This document shows positions 11,304 to 22,758 of a stretch of DNA of 64,000 nt, piece by piece (the first letter of the stretch is position 1; every line of letters begins with the position of its first letter). The position numbers were made by a program, and so were the translations under genes. Under the pieces are notes generated by a model, which did not search any database, had not been told where the DNA came from, and was given only the letters and a program-made list of their open reading frames with translations. This DNA comes from Acephala macrosclerotiorum. Its lineage: Eukaryota > Ascomycota > Leotiomycetes > Helotiales > Mollisiaceae. The stretch spans positions 16,305 to 80,304 of the forward strand of contig MU119398.1 in assembly GCA_014904845.1 (NCBI GenBank). Direction: 5' to 3'.

Positions 11304-12059
11304 TTACAAAAACGTAATCGTGACATCTCCCTTGATTCTGGCTTTCAAGAAGATCTCAACCATCAAGTTTAGATCAAGTCGAATGGACATCGGCCTCTGG
11401 TTCAGTTCCTCCTCGGATTCATCACTATCCCCATCACTGTCACTCTCATCCATGGGCTTCTTCCCTTTTTTCTCGCTCTTCTTCGGCTTCTTTGACTTCT
11501 TCGATTTCTTTTCCGATGTAGATTGTGCTCGAACACCAATCGGTCTTCCACCAGAACCTGAAGCCTTCTTTAGATTGAAGGCTTTGATGCCCGTCTCAAA
11601 CGGTGACTCGGTCTTTGTGGGGTTTGACTCTGTGGCTGTAGGTCTCGGTTGTCTTGGTGCTGAGCAATTTGTACAGAAATCTAGGGCTTCTGGCGATCTT
11701 GCAACATTCTCTCGATGCGTAGGTCGAGTCGAGCTTTCTTCCTCCTCTCCCTCTTCTTCGTAGTAGTCTTCTCCTGGATCCTCTGCTGGATCTTCCACTG
11801 ACTCTCCTATGGCCTCATCAGGTTCATCTTGAATAAGTTCTCGCTCCGCCTGTTCGTATTGATCCTCTTCGTCGTCCTCTTGTGGTTGAGGAACAGGTGG
11901 CATGCGACTCTTCCTTGGCTCTCTCGCACTGGTGTTCTTCTTTCTTCCTCCACGTTGATACTTCCGGCGATCTGATGCTGCAGATGCATCTGAAAAATCA
12001 TCTTGTGGATGTGACTCTGGTGTTGGAGGTAGACTCTCTTTTCTCTCAGAACTTGACAT
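11304..12059 (-). CDS. Charged disordered protein sharing the KGDVTI C-terminal module, 251 aa
   Basis: Single open frame from ATG 12059 (MSSSERKESLPPTPE). The protein is Ser/Glu/Lys-rich: acidic tract near residues 85-115 (EDYYEEEGEEEESS), one CTNC motif around residue 135, a Lys/Ser tract (KSKKSKKPKKSEKK) near 195, and an Asp/Ser tract with casein-kinase-like sites. The ordered part is the last 30 residues, IRLDLNLMVEIFLKARIKG followed by DVTITFL, matching the C-terminus of 8785-9293. Just before the stop is a perfect donor (GTAAGT at 11299-11306 on the minus strand) with a branch and CAG acceptor about 50 bp downstream; using it would extend the protein by only one residue (Leu-Glu). Nuclear or structural role cannot be told. 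Confidence 0.75.
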   Translation of the reverse strand: MSSSERKESLPPTPESHPQDDFSDASAASDRRKYQRGGRKKNTSAREPRKSRMPPVPQPQEDDEEDQYEQAERELIQDEPDEAIGESVEDPAEDPGEDYYEEEGEEEESSTRPTHRENVARSPEALDFCTNCSAPRQPRPTATESNPTKTESPFETGIKAFNLKKASGSGGRPIGVRAQSTSEKKSKKSKKPKKSEKKGKKPMDESDSDGDSDESEEELNQRPMSIRLDLNLMVEIFLKARIKGDVTITFL

Positions 12060-14417
12060 CTTCGCGATTTCGTCTCAATTCAATGGTCAAGCACAGAAAA
12101 ATTTTCACAGAGCTCAACAAAAGATTACGCACGATAAAGCGATGAAGTCATCAGTTCCACATGAGCTCCTCGAATCTCAGACAGCCCGAAGCTTTGCAGA
12201 AATTCAAAGGGGGTTTCCTGTGGCTGACACTGGTGTGTCTCCATCCTTCACCGCCACACTCACTCGCTCGCGTTGCACGGAAGCGCAAGCCGAATCCTTC
12301 CCCACCAAACCAGCGTCCAAAGCGGTACGTCAGAAGTTTTCGACCAATCTTCTTCCCACCTATCACAACTACATTGATTAAAAGTCTGGCGCCCAATGAA
12401 TCGGTCAGTTTGAAGACCTTATGGAAAGCTACAACTACACGCGCCACGAAGATTATCCAGTTACCAGATCAAGTTATGGGTCTCTCTTCTTGCCGAGCAA
12501 GGTATAAAACAACACATCTCCCGAGTCTAACCATGCGTCACTATATCACTATGCACTTGGACTAATTAATTCCCGTTAGAGCAATGATGGGAAAGTGGAA
12601 AGGATGGGCGAATAAGAAATCCGGTTATGAGACAGCGCTATTATCAAGGTTGAGAGCGGGATGTGACGCTCGGGGAAAGTGATCAGAACAGCCACAAGCG
12701 GACATCCTGGATTTGAAACGCTTTATGTGGGACGGTCACGGCGTGGTGTCGTAAGTATGCAGACGACGACGGGAAACACCGACCACGGAAAGAGCATCAA
12801 TTCGATGATCGGAATTTGAGACTTGATTTTCTTTTGATATGCATATGTCGGCCGAAACTGGCAGCAATATGTGCTGCTAAATATTACTGGGATGCCGAGT
12901 CACGAGCTTTGATCAGCCAGCCACTTGCATGCGAGGGGAAGAAAAGCAATTCGGTGAGCGGCAAGAGATGAATAAGATAGCTGTTATGTTTCGAGGAAAC
13001 AAACTTGGTCATGAAGAACAGCAGGAAATTGGCGAGGAAACAAGTGAGCTTCTCCATCAGGAAAGAATAGCAAAGACGAGGCTCGGACTCGATGGTCACG
13101 TCCACCACTTGAAAAATCTGGGGAATCCTTCAAACCTAGCGGCTCCACTGCAGCATGGCTGCATGCAGAAATCAAGCTTCTGTCACTGGCCGTTACGAAC
13201 TTCAGTACGAAGCTGAGCTCGAGTCTTCAAGTCATGACTGTTTGACGTAGTCGAAGTTCGTCCGAATGTTTGGAACTTGAGTCTTTCACGACATCATGAA
13301 CTCTTATATCCCGAATTTTACGGACCCTAGAAATCCGATGTCCGCCACCAGGCCATCTGCAAGTTTCCGGTGCTTGGGTGTTTTCGTCGGAACTTCAGAG
13401 ACGGTTTGAAGGTTGCGCCACAGCTTGCGAAACAGCCACAACATTCTGAGAACACTTCACATGACTTGACCATAAAACCTTAAGGATCTTCGAACGCAAG
13501 AACGACGTAGAATTGTCGTAATTTGGAGTGGTAAATCGCGGCATTTAGTCCCTGTGAAGCTCTTAGATGCCTCTCTTCCAAACGAGGATGATATCACTGT
13601 GGCTCCGGCTCCACTTCTGACGGGCTGTAGCTTTGCAACAATGTGCCACACTTTATACCCCAATTCAAGCATTCCAGCTCATCGACAAAGTTCCAGATGC
13701 CTTTCGGGAGTCCTCACCAGTCAAGGCATATCCCAGTTCCGATCTTTACACTTGCCACAGCATGCCGCCACAGTTGCTCTTGATGTCTTCAACACAGACT
13801 AGAATCCTGTTTCAATCTTCCTCGTTCGCAATCGAGATCAAGTTGTGGCACATACCTTCAGTGGCTTGAGTGATCTTCTTCGCGTAAAGCTTCCCTCCCC
13901 CTCCTCAGCCTGGTGGCCTGTGTCGCACCCCACTGACCCCGCTATCATTCTCTCTCAAAACCCGGATATTCCCCTCCCAACTCGAAGGTAGTAAGGACAG
14001 GTGATCTAACAAACTTCAAGAAGCACGGGCATCAACGTAATGTTTTGCATCAAATCTTACTTCACATGCTCCAACCTGTTTTCAGGGTCCAACAACCTCC
14101 GCGGCCAGGTGGCTGGTGGCATCTCTCTCAAGATCTGGGTGTGAAGACAAGGAATACGGAGATCGAGGTGCAGTGATCGACCGGGGAAAGAGGAGCTCTG
14201 AGATCATCGTGGATGAAACTTCTTATTCCAGAAAGTTCGGAAGCTTTGGGCTTCCTTGGATTTCGATTTGAAACAGTATATATTATTGAGAACACTTGCC
14301 CTGTACATAGCTTTTTAAGCATATCAATACCACGTACCACATACCATATTTGAACTTCAAGGTTCCTTCAAGTTAAACCATACAATCTTCATATCTTCAC
14401 ACACAAAACGCATTAAA
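12060..14417. other. Intergenic, 2.4 kb
   Basis: No supported gene; short unrelated frames only. A TATA-like run (tatatatt) at about 14276-14284 lies some 135 bp before the ATG of the next gene. Confidence 0.5.
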
Positions 14418-14729
14418 ATGGCCGGCCTTCTCGGAAACCTTACAAACTCCCTCGACAACACCCTCACCGGCGGCGATGAGCAAAAGGGACAAGGCGGACT
14501 CCTCGGTTCTGTCGGTGGTGCTGTTGGCAAGACTGTAGACGGCGCTGGCAATGTCGTAGGACAGACTACCGATGGACTTGGAAACGCTGTTGGACAGACC
14601 ACAAACGGACTTGCAGATACTGCTGGGAAGACGACACAGGGTGTTGGCAATGCTGCGGGTGGTGTGACGAACACAGCTGGTGGACTTGTTGGAGGTGCGA
14701 CAGGACAACAGCAGCAGAAGCAGGTTTAG
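14418..14729 (+). CDS. Glycine-rich repeat protein, 103 aa
   Basis: Single exon, strong start context (AAAATGGCC). After MAGLLGNLTNSLDNTLTGG the protein consists of imperfect 11-residue units such as GNVVGQTTDGL, GNAVGQTTNGL and GNAAGGVTNTA, ending in a Gln tail (QQQQKQV). No cysteine and no signal peptide. The repeat is amphipathic and resembles LEA-like or small hydrophilin proteins induced by stress in fungi; it is a miniature of the repeat region in the protein at 2-1735. Function is inference; the reading frame itself is well supported by codon periodicity and repeat conservation. Confidence 0.8.
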   Translation: MAGLLGNLTNSLDNTLTGGDEQKGQGGLLGSVGGAVGKTVDGAGNVVGQTTDGLGNAVGQTTNGLADTAGKTTQGVGNAAGGVTNTAGGLVGGATGQQQQKQV

Positions 14730-16784
14730 AGGGCTGACAACGGATCCTGGAGGGGTGGAGGCTGAGGTTAATGGAATGATGCTGATTGCACGGCTGTATG
14801 AATAGCGATGGCAAGGAGGTGATGTGAACTGGACCTTTGCATATATCTTCGCTTCTGCTAGATGATTAATGAACTTCGATCCTGATCAACTCTGTTTTAT
14901 TTGGAAGACTCTTCCTAGAGAAAAGTAGGTGATGTGGTGGGTAAAACTGACACTGAAGGCTGATGGTTCTCGTTTAATCTCCCCCCTAAACCGACCCTAC
15001 CACTTTCAAATTTCAAGGGCTACAGTGCGTTGCGTACCATGCCATTAATATTGCTAGCATTGAGATAAGTAAATGATGGTTTTACTTGCAGTGACTCTCA
15101 TATATTTGCTATCTGTGTCAACTTCACTTGACCTAAGAATAGTCTAACTAAGCTAGAACCTCTACCCGTGACAATCAATGGTCTGACTCATGGTCTTTAT
15201 CCGTGAAGCCTTGAATGGTTTCTAACTAATAGCGAGGTCAAGTAAGCACTCGTCCATATCACGATCAAGGAAAAGATGCTTACAACTCTCCTTCTTGACA
15301 ATGACCCAGTTGGTCAGGGATGCGACGAGGACGTCAAAAGCCGTATTCTCTTGGGTATAAGTTTACTCTGTCGGCATCGAACAAGCAAAAATTCTCCCAT
15401 TTGAAGGGTGTCAACTGATAATTGTGCCACCCATCCCACCCGTGGGAAGCCAAGAAAACATTTTGGTATGCTTGGAGTGAGTTGAAGTATAGGACACGAG
15501 ATATATATTCCTAGGCACTTCATTAATCACTACCATGTATGATAGATATATGCTACTTTTCTTGTGCTCGCTTCACCTTTCATCAAAGTTCTGTCCCTTG
15601 CATTCCCTCAAGTCCAGATTACCGATATGGTCCTGTCCTTGAAAAATTTCCAATTTTCTTTATATCAATTCACTTGCCCGATAGTGTCTCTCGACGACCA
15701 GGCCGGCGCAAAGTATACAACACCCACATCTGTAGCTAAATTTGGTCATGGTGATGAGTCGAATATGGATTGTTTGTTCCAAACATACACCGCTGCAGGT
15801 ATTGTCTTAATGGCCGGGCATCCAACAGTGTGACCTTAAAGAAGCTTGTAACCGGGAGGGGAGAGACAAATATGTTGGAGATGCATCTTATTAGGGTGGT
15901 CACGTGTTTAATGTTATATATATCCTCATCTCACCGCTAGACAGGAATACACATCATGAACACACACTTTACACCCACACCATGGCCTTTGCCTGTGATA
16001 CATCTCACGGTCGGAATCACAATGTTCTATACTCTCCTTGGTGTAATTTCAAATTCATAACAATGCTATTGACTTTCATAGCTTGCCCCTAGCGACAAAG
16101 GTCGCAAAACGCTACGCGCTGCCATCGTGTCACCTCTTCCTCTTTACGCACAATTTACTGGTTGGGAAAGCACGGGTGGGCGTGTCTTATATATGGGATT
16201 CGAGGCTTGTGGGTTTATGATTCGATACTGGCAGTTTCATAACAAACGTCTTATACTCTTTCGCACCCTCTCTCAAATGTGTCTGCTCCTTCACCCCTTT
16301 CAGGGGACAGTTACCTTTCATGGATGAAGACGTCTTGACGCCTTGCAGCTCTCGAGGCATCTCAATTTCTGACGCCCTGCAAGCATTCAACAATTGGTTT
16401 GATTCACTAGCATTTTGGGTGTCACAAGGTGGCAGGGTATGCTCCATTCTTCAACTAATATAACCCTTTGACAGGAAGCAAACCTCCGTCAACTCTTGTT
16501 CTGGCCCATACGAACAAAAATTTGCCATTTTGGGTATAAGTAAACACTTGACAACAAAAACCCATTGAGTCAGATAAAATGGAATACAAACAAAGGAGAA
16601 TGAGTGTACAAAAGGGTGTTCGCCACCATAACCAGCCAAACGTCCATAGGGTAATGGAGGTTTCTGGTCTCCTCATGCCAGTTTTTGTTGTCTGGATACT
16701 TCACGGCGTGCTGGTCTAATGCGTAGGTTGAGGCATAACCAAGTAGCCATCGGACTTGGTATATCAGGAACTGGCTGATGATTG
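14730..16784. other. Intergenic, 2.1 kb
   Basis: A frame of about 90 codons near 15564-15833 has no ATG and no visible splice partner. Otherwise nothing recognisable; AT content rises towards the transposon. Confidence 0.5.
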
Positions 16785-16787
16785 TAA

Positions 16788-16820
16788 CGAGCCTGCGGAC
16801 AAAAGTCTGTGTTTTATAGG
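16788..16820 (+). repeat. Left terminal inverted repeat
   Basis: Begins CGAGCCTGCGGACAAAAGTC and ends TTTTATAGG; pairs with the right repeat at 18009-18041. Confidence 0.9.
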
Positions 16821-16880
16821 CTGTTTTAGCGAGCTGATTGCGATAACCTCACTTTTTTGCGCACCGACAATTAAAATAAT

Positions 16881-17970
16881 AATGACTTCCACTCCTCCTA
16901 ATCCAGAGCACCTACCAGGCTTTGAAATCCTTACAAAACACAAAGAGGCGATACGCCAGCTTGTAGACTTTGCTGCAATTCCTATTCCAAAGCTAGAAGC
17001 CTATTATAAGCTTGATTATTTCTCAATCCTTAAAGTCCTCCATTATGAGGTGCCAAAACGCGCCCGGCCCTCTCGCACCGGTCGATCTCGAATGCTGAAT
17101 GGGCCACAAGTACGCTGGATTATTGCCTATATCAGTTCCTCTTAAGAGCGTCGAATCTTTGACTACTAGAGTCTTCACGATAATCTACACTTAGAGTGTA
17201 GTCCGAAAACCCTCGAACGCCGATTAAAAGAAGCCGACTACTTTAAATGCGTGGCATACCAAAAACCATACCTCACACTGCTCCAAGCAAACAATCGAAT
17301 GATCTGAGAGCTTGAGCATATCTTCTGAAGGAAAGAGGTCGAGTAGAGAAAGGTTTTATAGTCTGATGAGATCACATTCTTAATAAGAGAAAAGACAATC
17401 AAACAAAGAGTGACCCGGAATCTCTGCGAGAAGTTTTGCGACACTTGTATCCAGTATCAACTTCACCGCGGCCATACTACTCCTGTGAATGCTTGGAGAG
17501 CAATTGAATATAATTATAAGAGTCCTTTAGTATTCCTCCAAGATTCTAGCAAGAAAAAAGCATTCACACAAAAGGACTACCTCGCGCAGATTCTCACTTT
17601 TCACATCGAGTCCATTTTAAAGGATTTCGAGGCCCATACACATGCCCTAGAGCTAGAGCCTTTATTTATAGAGGACGGCAATTCAGCTCACGATCACAAG
17701 TCTATTCACAACTGCTGCGCGCAGTACCGAACAAAGCATGGCATTATATTAATGCCTCACTCTTCTACAAGCCCTAATATGAACCCTATTGAGAAGTGCT
17801 AGAAGTGAATCAAGCAATCGCTTCACCGGCGGCGCAGGCAGCCTACTAATGAAAAGGAAATGCGCCAATTTGTGCTAGAAAAATAAGATAGAATACCACA
17901 AAAATGGATCAATGAATTGATTGATAAGCAGGAGCACTGGGTTCATGTATTAGTAGAGCGCTGTGGGTAG
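16881..17970 (+). pseudogene. Broken Tc1/mariner transposase
   Basis: The frame starts at ATG 16881 (MTSTPPNPEHLPGFEILTKH) with an N-terminal helix-turn-helix-like part, then is cut by stops at 17143, 17167, 17305 and onward. In the same frame the three catalytic regions remain readable: SDEITF (first Asp, about 17365), FIEDGNSAHDH (second Asp, about 17670), and SPNMNPIEKC (third acidic residue, about 17775). The stop immediately after PIEKC and others fall where the family has Trp, so TGG has become TAG or TGA. That pattern is what RIP produces. The protein would be near 340 aa if intact. It cannot supply transposase. Confidence 0.85.
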
Positions 17971-18008
17971 TCTACTCCTAATTAAATTGATGTTGTTGTT
18001 CTTGATAC

Positions 18009-18041
18009 CCTGTAAAGCACAGACTTTTGTCCGCAGGCTCG
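18009..18041 (-). repeat. Right terminal inverted repeat
   Basis: Its complement begins CGAGCCTGCGGACAAAAGTC and reads GCTTTACAGG where the left repeat has GTTTTATAGG. Confidence 0.9.
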
Positions 18042-18044
18042 TAA

Positions 18045-20483
18045 GCTGAGAACAGTAAACGCGTGAACCACATTTCGCGATTCTGCATGACCCCGAAGAT
18101 GAACATGATGACCGATCTAATACTTCCGATACTTGACAATCTTGACTTCAGGATCAAGGAATACAACCGCGCAAAGGATGCATGAGATGAAAAGGTCATT
18201 CAGTATATAGACGCCGCGACCCGAGTCTGTAACTCATTCAATCTTCTCTTTTTAAATTCACTCGTAGACACTTGGGACCAGTAGCAAAGCAACGGAAAAG
18301 TCTCCCAACCGGAGCAGCGTATACAAAATTCTAATCACCGTATACGTCGAAGTGTTGGGGATTACTTGATCGGTAGCATCAACATAGCTTAGAGTTGTCG
18401 GGTCGCCTTCCATGGAGGTGTAGCTGTTTGCCGTCGCCTGGGATTGGGACTTGAAAAGTAGGGAGAAAGCTTTAACGTTGGCGAGGTTGATGATGTTCTT
18501 TTTCATGCTGTTTCTGGCTTGTTGCTGACAGACTGAAAGTGCACTAGCTCAAATTTCCGGAGAGGAAGATGGAGACTTCTAGGAGTAGTAGTAGTGTTGT
18601 CTGCGGTGACAAGAGGAATACCATGTGCGTTGGGCTGCGTGAAATTTGGCATCGAGTCCTAGGAAAGGAAAGTCCACAAGCAGAATCTTGGTTGTACATG
18701 GTTTGAGGAAGACTCCTCAACTGAGTCAGATCAACACTCCTCCCTGATCCATCCTGAACATAGCATCTGAGGCTACTTAGATTCTAATCACTTCGAAATT
18801 CGTGCTTCACCATGCGTTGGATCTTGTAAGATCTTACCCTACGTTTCCTGCCGCCATTAACTGTGCCGGGGGGTATCTTGGGAATCTGAGGCGTGCTATC
18901 ATTGGGGGATAACTTATGATCTTCAGAAAAGGGAGGAGAGATACAGGATTGGAAGTCGAAGAGAACGTTGCAAGAGTCTCCAAGAGTCAATGGCATGTCT
19001 AAGTGAGAAGGCAAAGTGCATTAGTAGTAGAATAATCGATAGCCAAACAGAAGCGCTCTTTGACTGTGGACGTTATGATAGCTTCCCTCTTGCTCCTTTT
19101 AGTTATGAGTATCCGGCAGAGGCTACTTGACGGAGCCCGACTGTGCTTCCTCCGCAACATGGGACGACTACCTTTCGCTCCTGAATAGACAAGCAAATAA
19201 GATGAAAGCAAGCCCAGATGGCAAATGACAATAGCCCATAGTTGACAATAGCTTTTAGTTGACAAGGACTGCTATTTCAGTTTTTGAAGGGTCGTCTGCT
19301 TTCATTCGAGTCCTGGATTCGGCTCTCCAACACCAGTCACGAATATGGGCCAAGACTTCAAAGTCCCTGTGAGGACATATTGAAGCTTTGCCCAACATAG
19401 GCCCGCATGGGTGTCGTCCATCATTGTTTGATGACGGCTAGCCTCAGTGTCAAACTAAGACTAGGTATTTACTGTCCGAGCCAGGTAGCATGTTGCGCTT
19501 TACCTAAGAAGGGATATTGAGATCAGGTTCAAGCATAGAATAGCCAACAAGCGGAAGAAGTACAAGAATTCACTACCACGAAGAACCATACAAATCTCGG
19601 CGATAATGAATATTCCTAACCCCTGAGAAATGGTAGGAAGAGTGAACCATATCCACATCCAAAAAGCAAACAAGGTCGCCGCCCACTTGGACAGCCTACT
19701 TTGAGAGTCTATATATCTACACTCTCTACTGCCTTAAACTAAACTCGATGTTCACATCTCCTACCACACTAGGACTGCGATCGAGATTGTGAACCTGACT
19801 GTTGGGGATCGACCGGCTTGGTGTCAAGTCAAGAGCGGCTCGGTATGGGATGAAAACTGAAAGCTTCCATCTCATCTCATTTGCTGTCAACTCTGATGTC
19901 ATCGTTGACTTCATCGATAATTTCCATTTCTTGACAACAATAACATCTAACTAGACAACTTTTCGCCTTCGGAAGGAGGCTGGGGAGTCAGCCCTTTCCT
20001 ATTTCGAAAGCAGGAAGGACCGTGGCCGTTTGGAACACGAAGCCTGCCAGGCGCAAGAGCTCACCGGACTGCTGCTCGTCGTACCGATTGACGGACGAGC
20101 TCATGGTTGGCACGAGCAGGACAGAAGAGATCTCAGACAGAGCTTATATACCTTGCACAGGCCAATATTGGCGCTTGAGGAAGCATGTCAATCAGAGAGT
20201 GAATGCACTTGCCTAGCCAGGGCATTCTGCCTGAGAGATGCCCTGAATCGAGAGCAGATATTGCATGACAGCGATGGCCCACTTGAGAGTGATTTATGGA
20301 GACAACATCCGAGAAAAGGGCAGACCTGGGCAAGAGGAGGATGGAAAGAAGGCGGTGGTATTAATTGAAAGTCTGAAACCATCATAAGCACCTGCCAGCT
20401 CTCCTTCTCAAGGTAGAGGCCAGTCCCGACCACACCATAGGCCAGAGTCTATTAAGCCAGACTAGCAAGGGGTATGACCAAGC
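18045..20483. other. Intergenic, 2.4 kb
   Basis: Contains an 82-codon minus-strand frame at 18258-18506 with an ATG (MKKNIINLANVKAF) but no recognisable motif; not called. Nothing else supported. Confidence 0.4.
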
Positions 20484-22170
20484 TTATGTTTTCACAAGGT
20501 TGGCTTCGACCTCCTTGCTCCACCATTGCGGGAAGTCTAGCACTTGCTTTCCCAACCTCGCCTGCTCAGCAGCAAACACCATGGCATGACTCCTGATCAC
20601 TTCTTCCAAGCCGCAGCTAACATGTACTCTCTGTGCCTCTTCAACACTGATGCCATGATTCTTGACGGCATCAACAGCAAGTATGAACTGCCTAGCAAGA
20701 CCATCGTCACCACCGCCGTGACCACCCTTCGCAATATGAGGCTTGTAGACCGTCTTCTCGCCAGTGATGAAGTTCTCTACCGTGATGTTCTCACTGTCGG
20801 CGTAGATCTCTCCATCGCAGCCATAGATATGGCTGTATCTCTCGCAGATTTTCTTGGTGTGTGCTACCATGTGGAAGACAGCCGTCTTGGCTCCACGGCC
20901 AGCGAGAGCTTTCTCTTTATCACTCTCGCCTGGCAGAGGTTCGTTCTCCCATTTCATCGTCACCACTTGATCATCGCAGACATCGTTGTCGGACTCGAAC
21001 ACACAACGACCGAACCAGTTCTTGGATGAGACTTTTGATGCTGGGGTATCCTTTGTGTAGTTCTCCTCGAGCTTCGACATGACAGCGGCTTCGCCAGCAG
21101 ACTTTCCACCTTGGGCTATGCATTCCTCGATATCATTGACCACGATATCTACTGGCCAATGTGTGTTTCCAGCACCAAGACCCTTATGTTGGTCATCTAA
21201 GTATATCTTCTTCGCAGAATACTTGCAAGAGTTCTCGATGGGGCACGACAGGCAATTCGTGGCATCACCAGCAGCGGTTGGCTTGCGTGTCTTGTTGAAG
21301 TATTGTAGAGCACCTGTTGAGCTCAGTTGTGTAGGGATATGCGCTGGTTTGGTCGAGCCGGTTGGGGGAGAGCATAGCAGCCAGAGGAGGAGGTCGATAT
21401 CGTGGCAAGATTTCGTGAGGAGGGAGGGAGCTGTTGTGGATTCTTTACGCCAATTGCCTCTGCAGATTGTCAGCACCCTCTTGAGAATGAAGCTACCACA
21501 ATGCATACCGAACATAACTGTGTGTGAAGTGCCACCAACCAACTGGCTCGGTGTGGTTGATAGACATGATCTCCCCAATGACCTTGTCCTCCAGGAGAAG
21601 CTTCCGAAGCAACATATTGTGAGGGCTGTATCTCAAGACATGACCGATGCCAAAGATCTTCGATGGTGTAGCATCGGGCAGGTTCGGGAGCATAGCTTTG
21701 TAAATTGAGACGCAGTCGTCTAATGTCGTTGCTAATGGCTTCTCGCACATGATGTGAAGACCGAGAGGAGCTAGCCCGAGAATGACCTCCTTGTGCTGCT
21801 CATCCAAAACGCAGATGAAGACAGCGTCTACTCCTTTGGGTACGTCCTCACCCATGGTAGCGTTTGCACGTCGCTCTTGTTCCCAAGCAACGAACTGCTC
21901 CCAGTCTTCGAACTCCTGCCCCACTGCTGCACCAGCTTTGCCCCAGATGTATGTCTCGCCCATGCGCTTCCGCTTCGATGCAATGGGCTCTGCCACAGCT
22001 ACCACAATGCCATTGGTAGACTCTCGTGTTGCTCTGGCATATGCAAAGCCTCGAGAGCCTGCACCGACGATGAGGATTCGAGGGGGGTTTTGGGACATTG
22101 CTGGGCGAGGGACGGCTGGGAGTCGGTCGCTGCCATCTTCAATTGTTGGAGAATCTGCGTGAGGTGCCAT
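20484..22170 (-). CDS. Gfo/Idh/MocA-family NAD(P)-dependent oxidoreductase, 545 aa
   Basis: Two exons, 21509-22170 and 20484-21459, with a 49-bp phase-2 intron (donor GTATGC, acceptor CTGCAG) that joins HSYVR to GNWRKEST. The Rossmann motif GAGSRG is at residues 36-41 and the family signature EKPLA at 143-147. A cysteine group (NCLSCPIENSCKYSAKKIY, near residue 285) is a feature of one subgroup of these enzymes. The C-terminal half contains the usual beta-sheet domain, with GGHGGGDDGLARQFI near the end. Family members reduce or oxidise sugars, inositols and related polyols with NAD(P); substrate here is not predictable. No secretion signal. It is the only intact gene in a 15-kb accessory interval. 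Confidence 0.9.
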
Positions 22171-22758
22171 CTTGATGTTTTGCTTGGATTGATCTGTTCC
22201 TGGGAGCTGTCAACCGTAGTATATGGCTGCCTGTAGAGCTCGACGGATACCCGCGGTCAACACTTGTAGACCCTGCCGATAGGAGCTGCAACGTGCAAGC
22301 TCGCAGCAGTAACGTTACCGGGGAATAGCCAATAAAAAGAGTTGCATTTGAATAGCGTTCGTCAGCCGTGCAGAAAATACATCTGCAGATTGGTGCCACT
22401 TGTGCTCCGTTGCGATGCAGTGTAGTGAAGCCTTGCGCTTGACGGTGGTGATTCGAAAGTGGGATTTAGAGGCTTTGCTTGGGAGCCTTGTAGCTCAGGC
22501 ATCCAAGCGGGAACTTTGAATATTTCTAGAAATGGCAACATTCTCAACCCAAAAGAGAAGAATGACCTGTGGGCTCATAATACATAGCTACATTTTCAAG
22601 AGACCCCATCCTCACAGCTGAGGTTTATCTCGACGTTCTCGACTGGTGGGGGGCTCGCTTAGCGAAAGGCGAATAGACATTTAGCTACATAGGGATTGAG
22701 CCGAGGCAGTTGGAATCAGCACAAATGTAAATCTGGCTTCAACAACAAACAGTTAACA
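22171..22758. other. Intergenic, 0.6 kb
   Basis: Nothing recognised; promoter region of the oxidoreductase gene. Confidence 0.5.

Larger units (their letters stand above)
16788..18041 (+). mobile_element. Tc1/mariner-type DNA transposon, inactivated
   Basis: The 1254-bp element is bounded by terminal inverted repeats of about 33 bp starting CGAGCCTGCGGACAAAAGTC on both sides (16788-16820 and 18009-18041). TAA flanks both ends (16785-16787, 18042-18044), consistent with a TA target duplication plus an adjacent A. The two repeats differ by two C-to-T type changes, both T in the left copy. Inside lies a broken DDE transposase. The element sits in an otherwise gene-poor interval. Confidence 0.9.

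Noticed and set aside
18258..18506. 82-codon minus-strand ORF
   Set aside because: Too short and without motif or context.
20022..20368. 112-codon plus ORF opposite the oxidoreductase 3' side
   Set aside because: No ATG at its start and no family resemblance.
22470..22520. tRNA-like words (GTAGCTCAG, then AAGCGGGAAC)
   Set aside because: No acceptor-stem pairing or B-box GGTTCGA in the right place.
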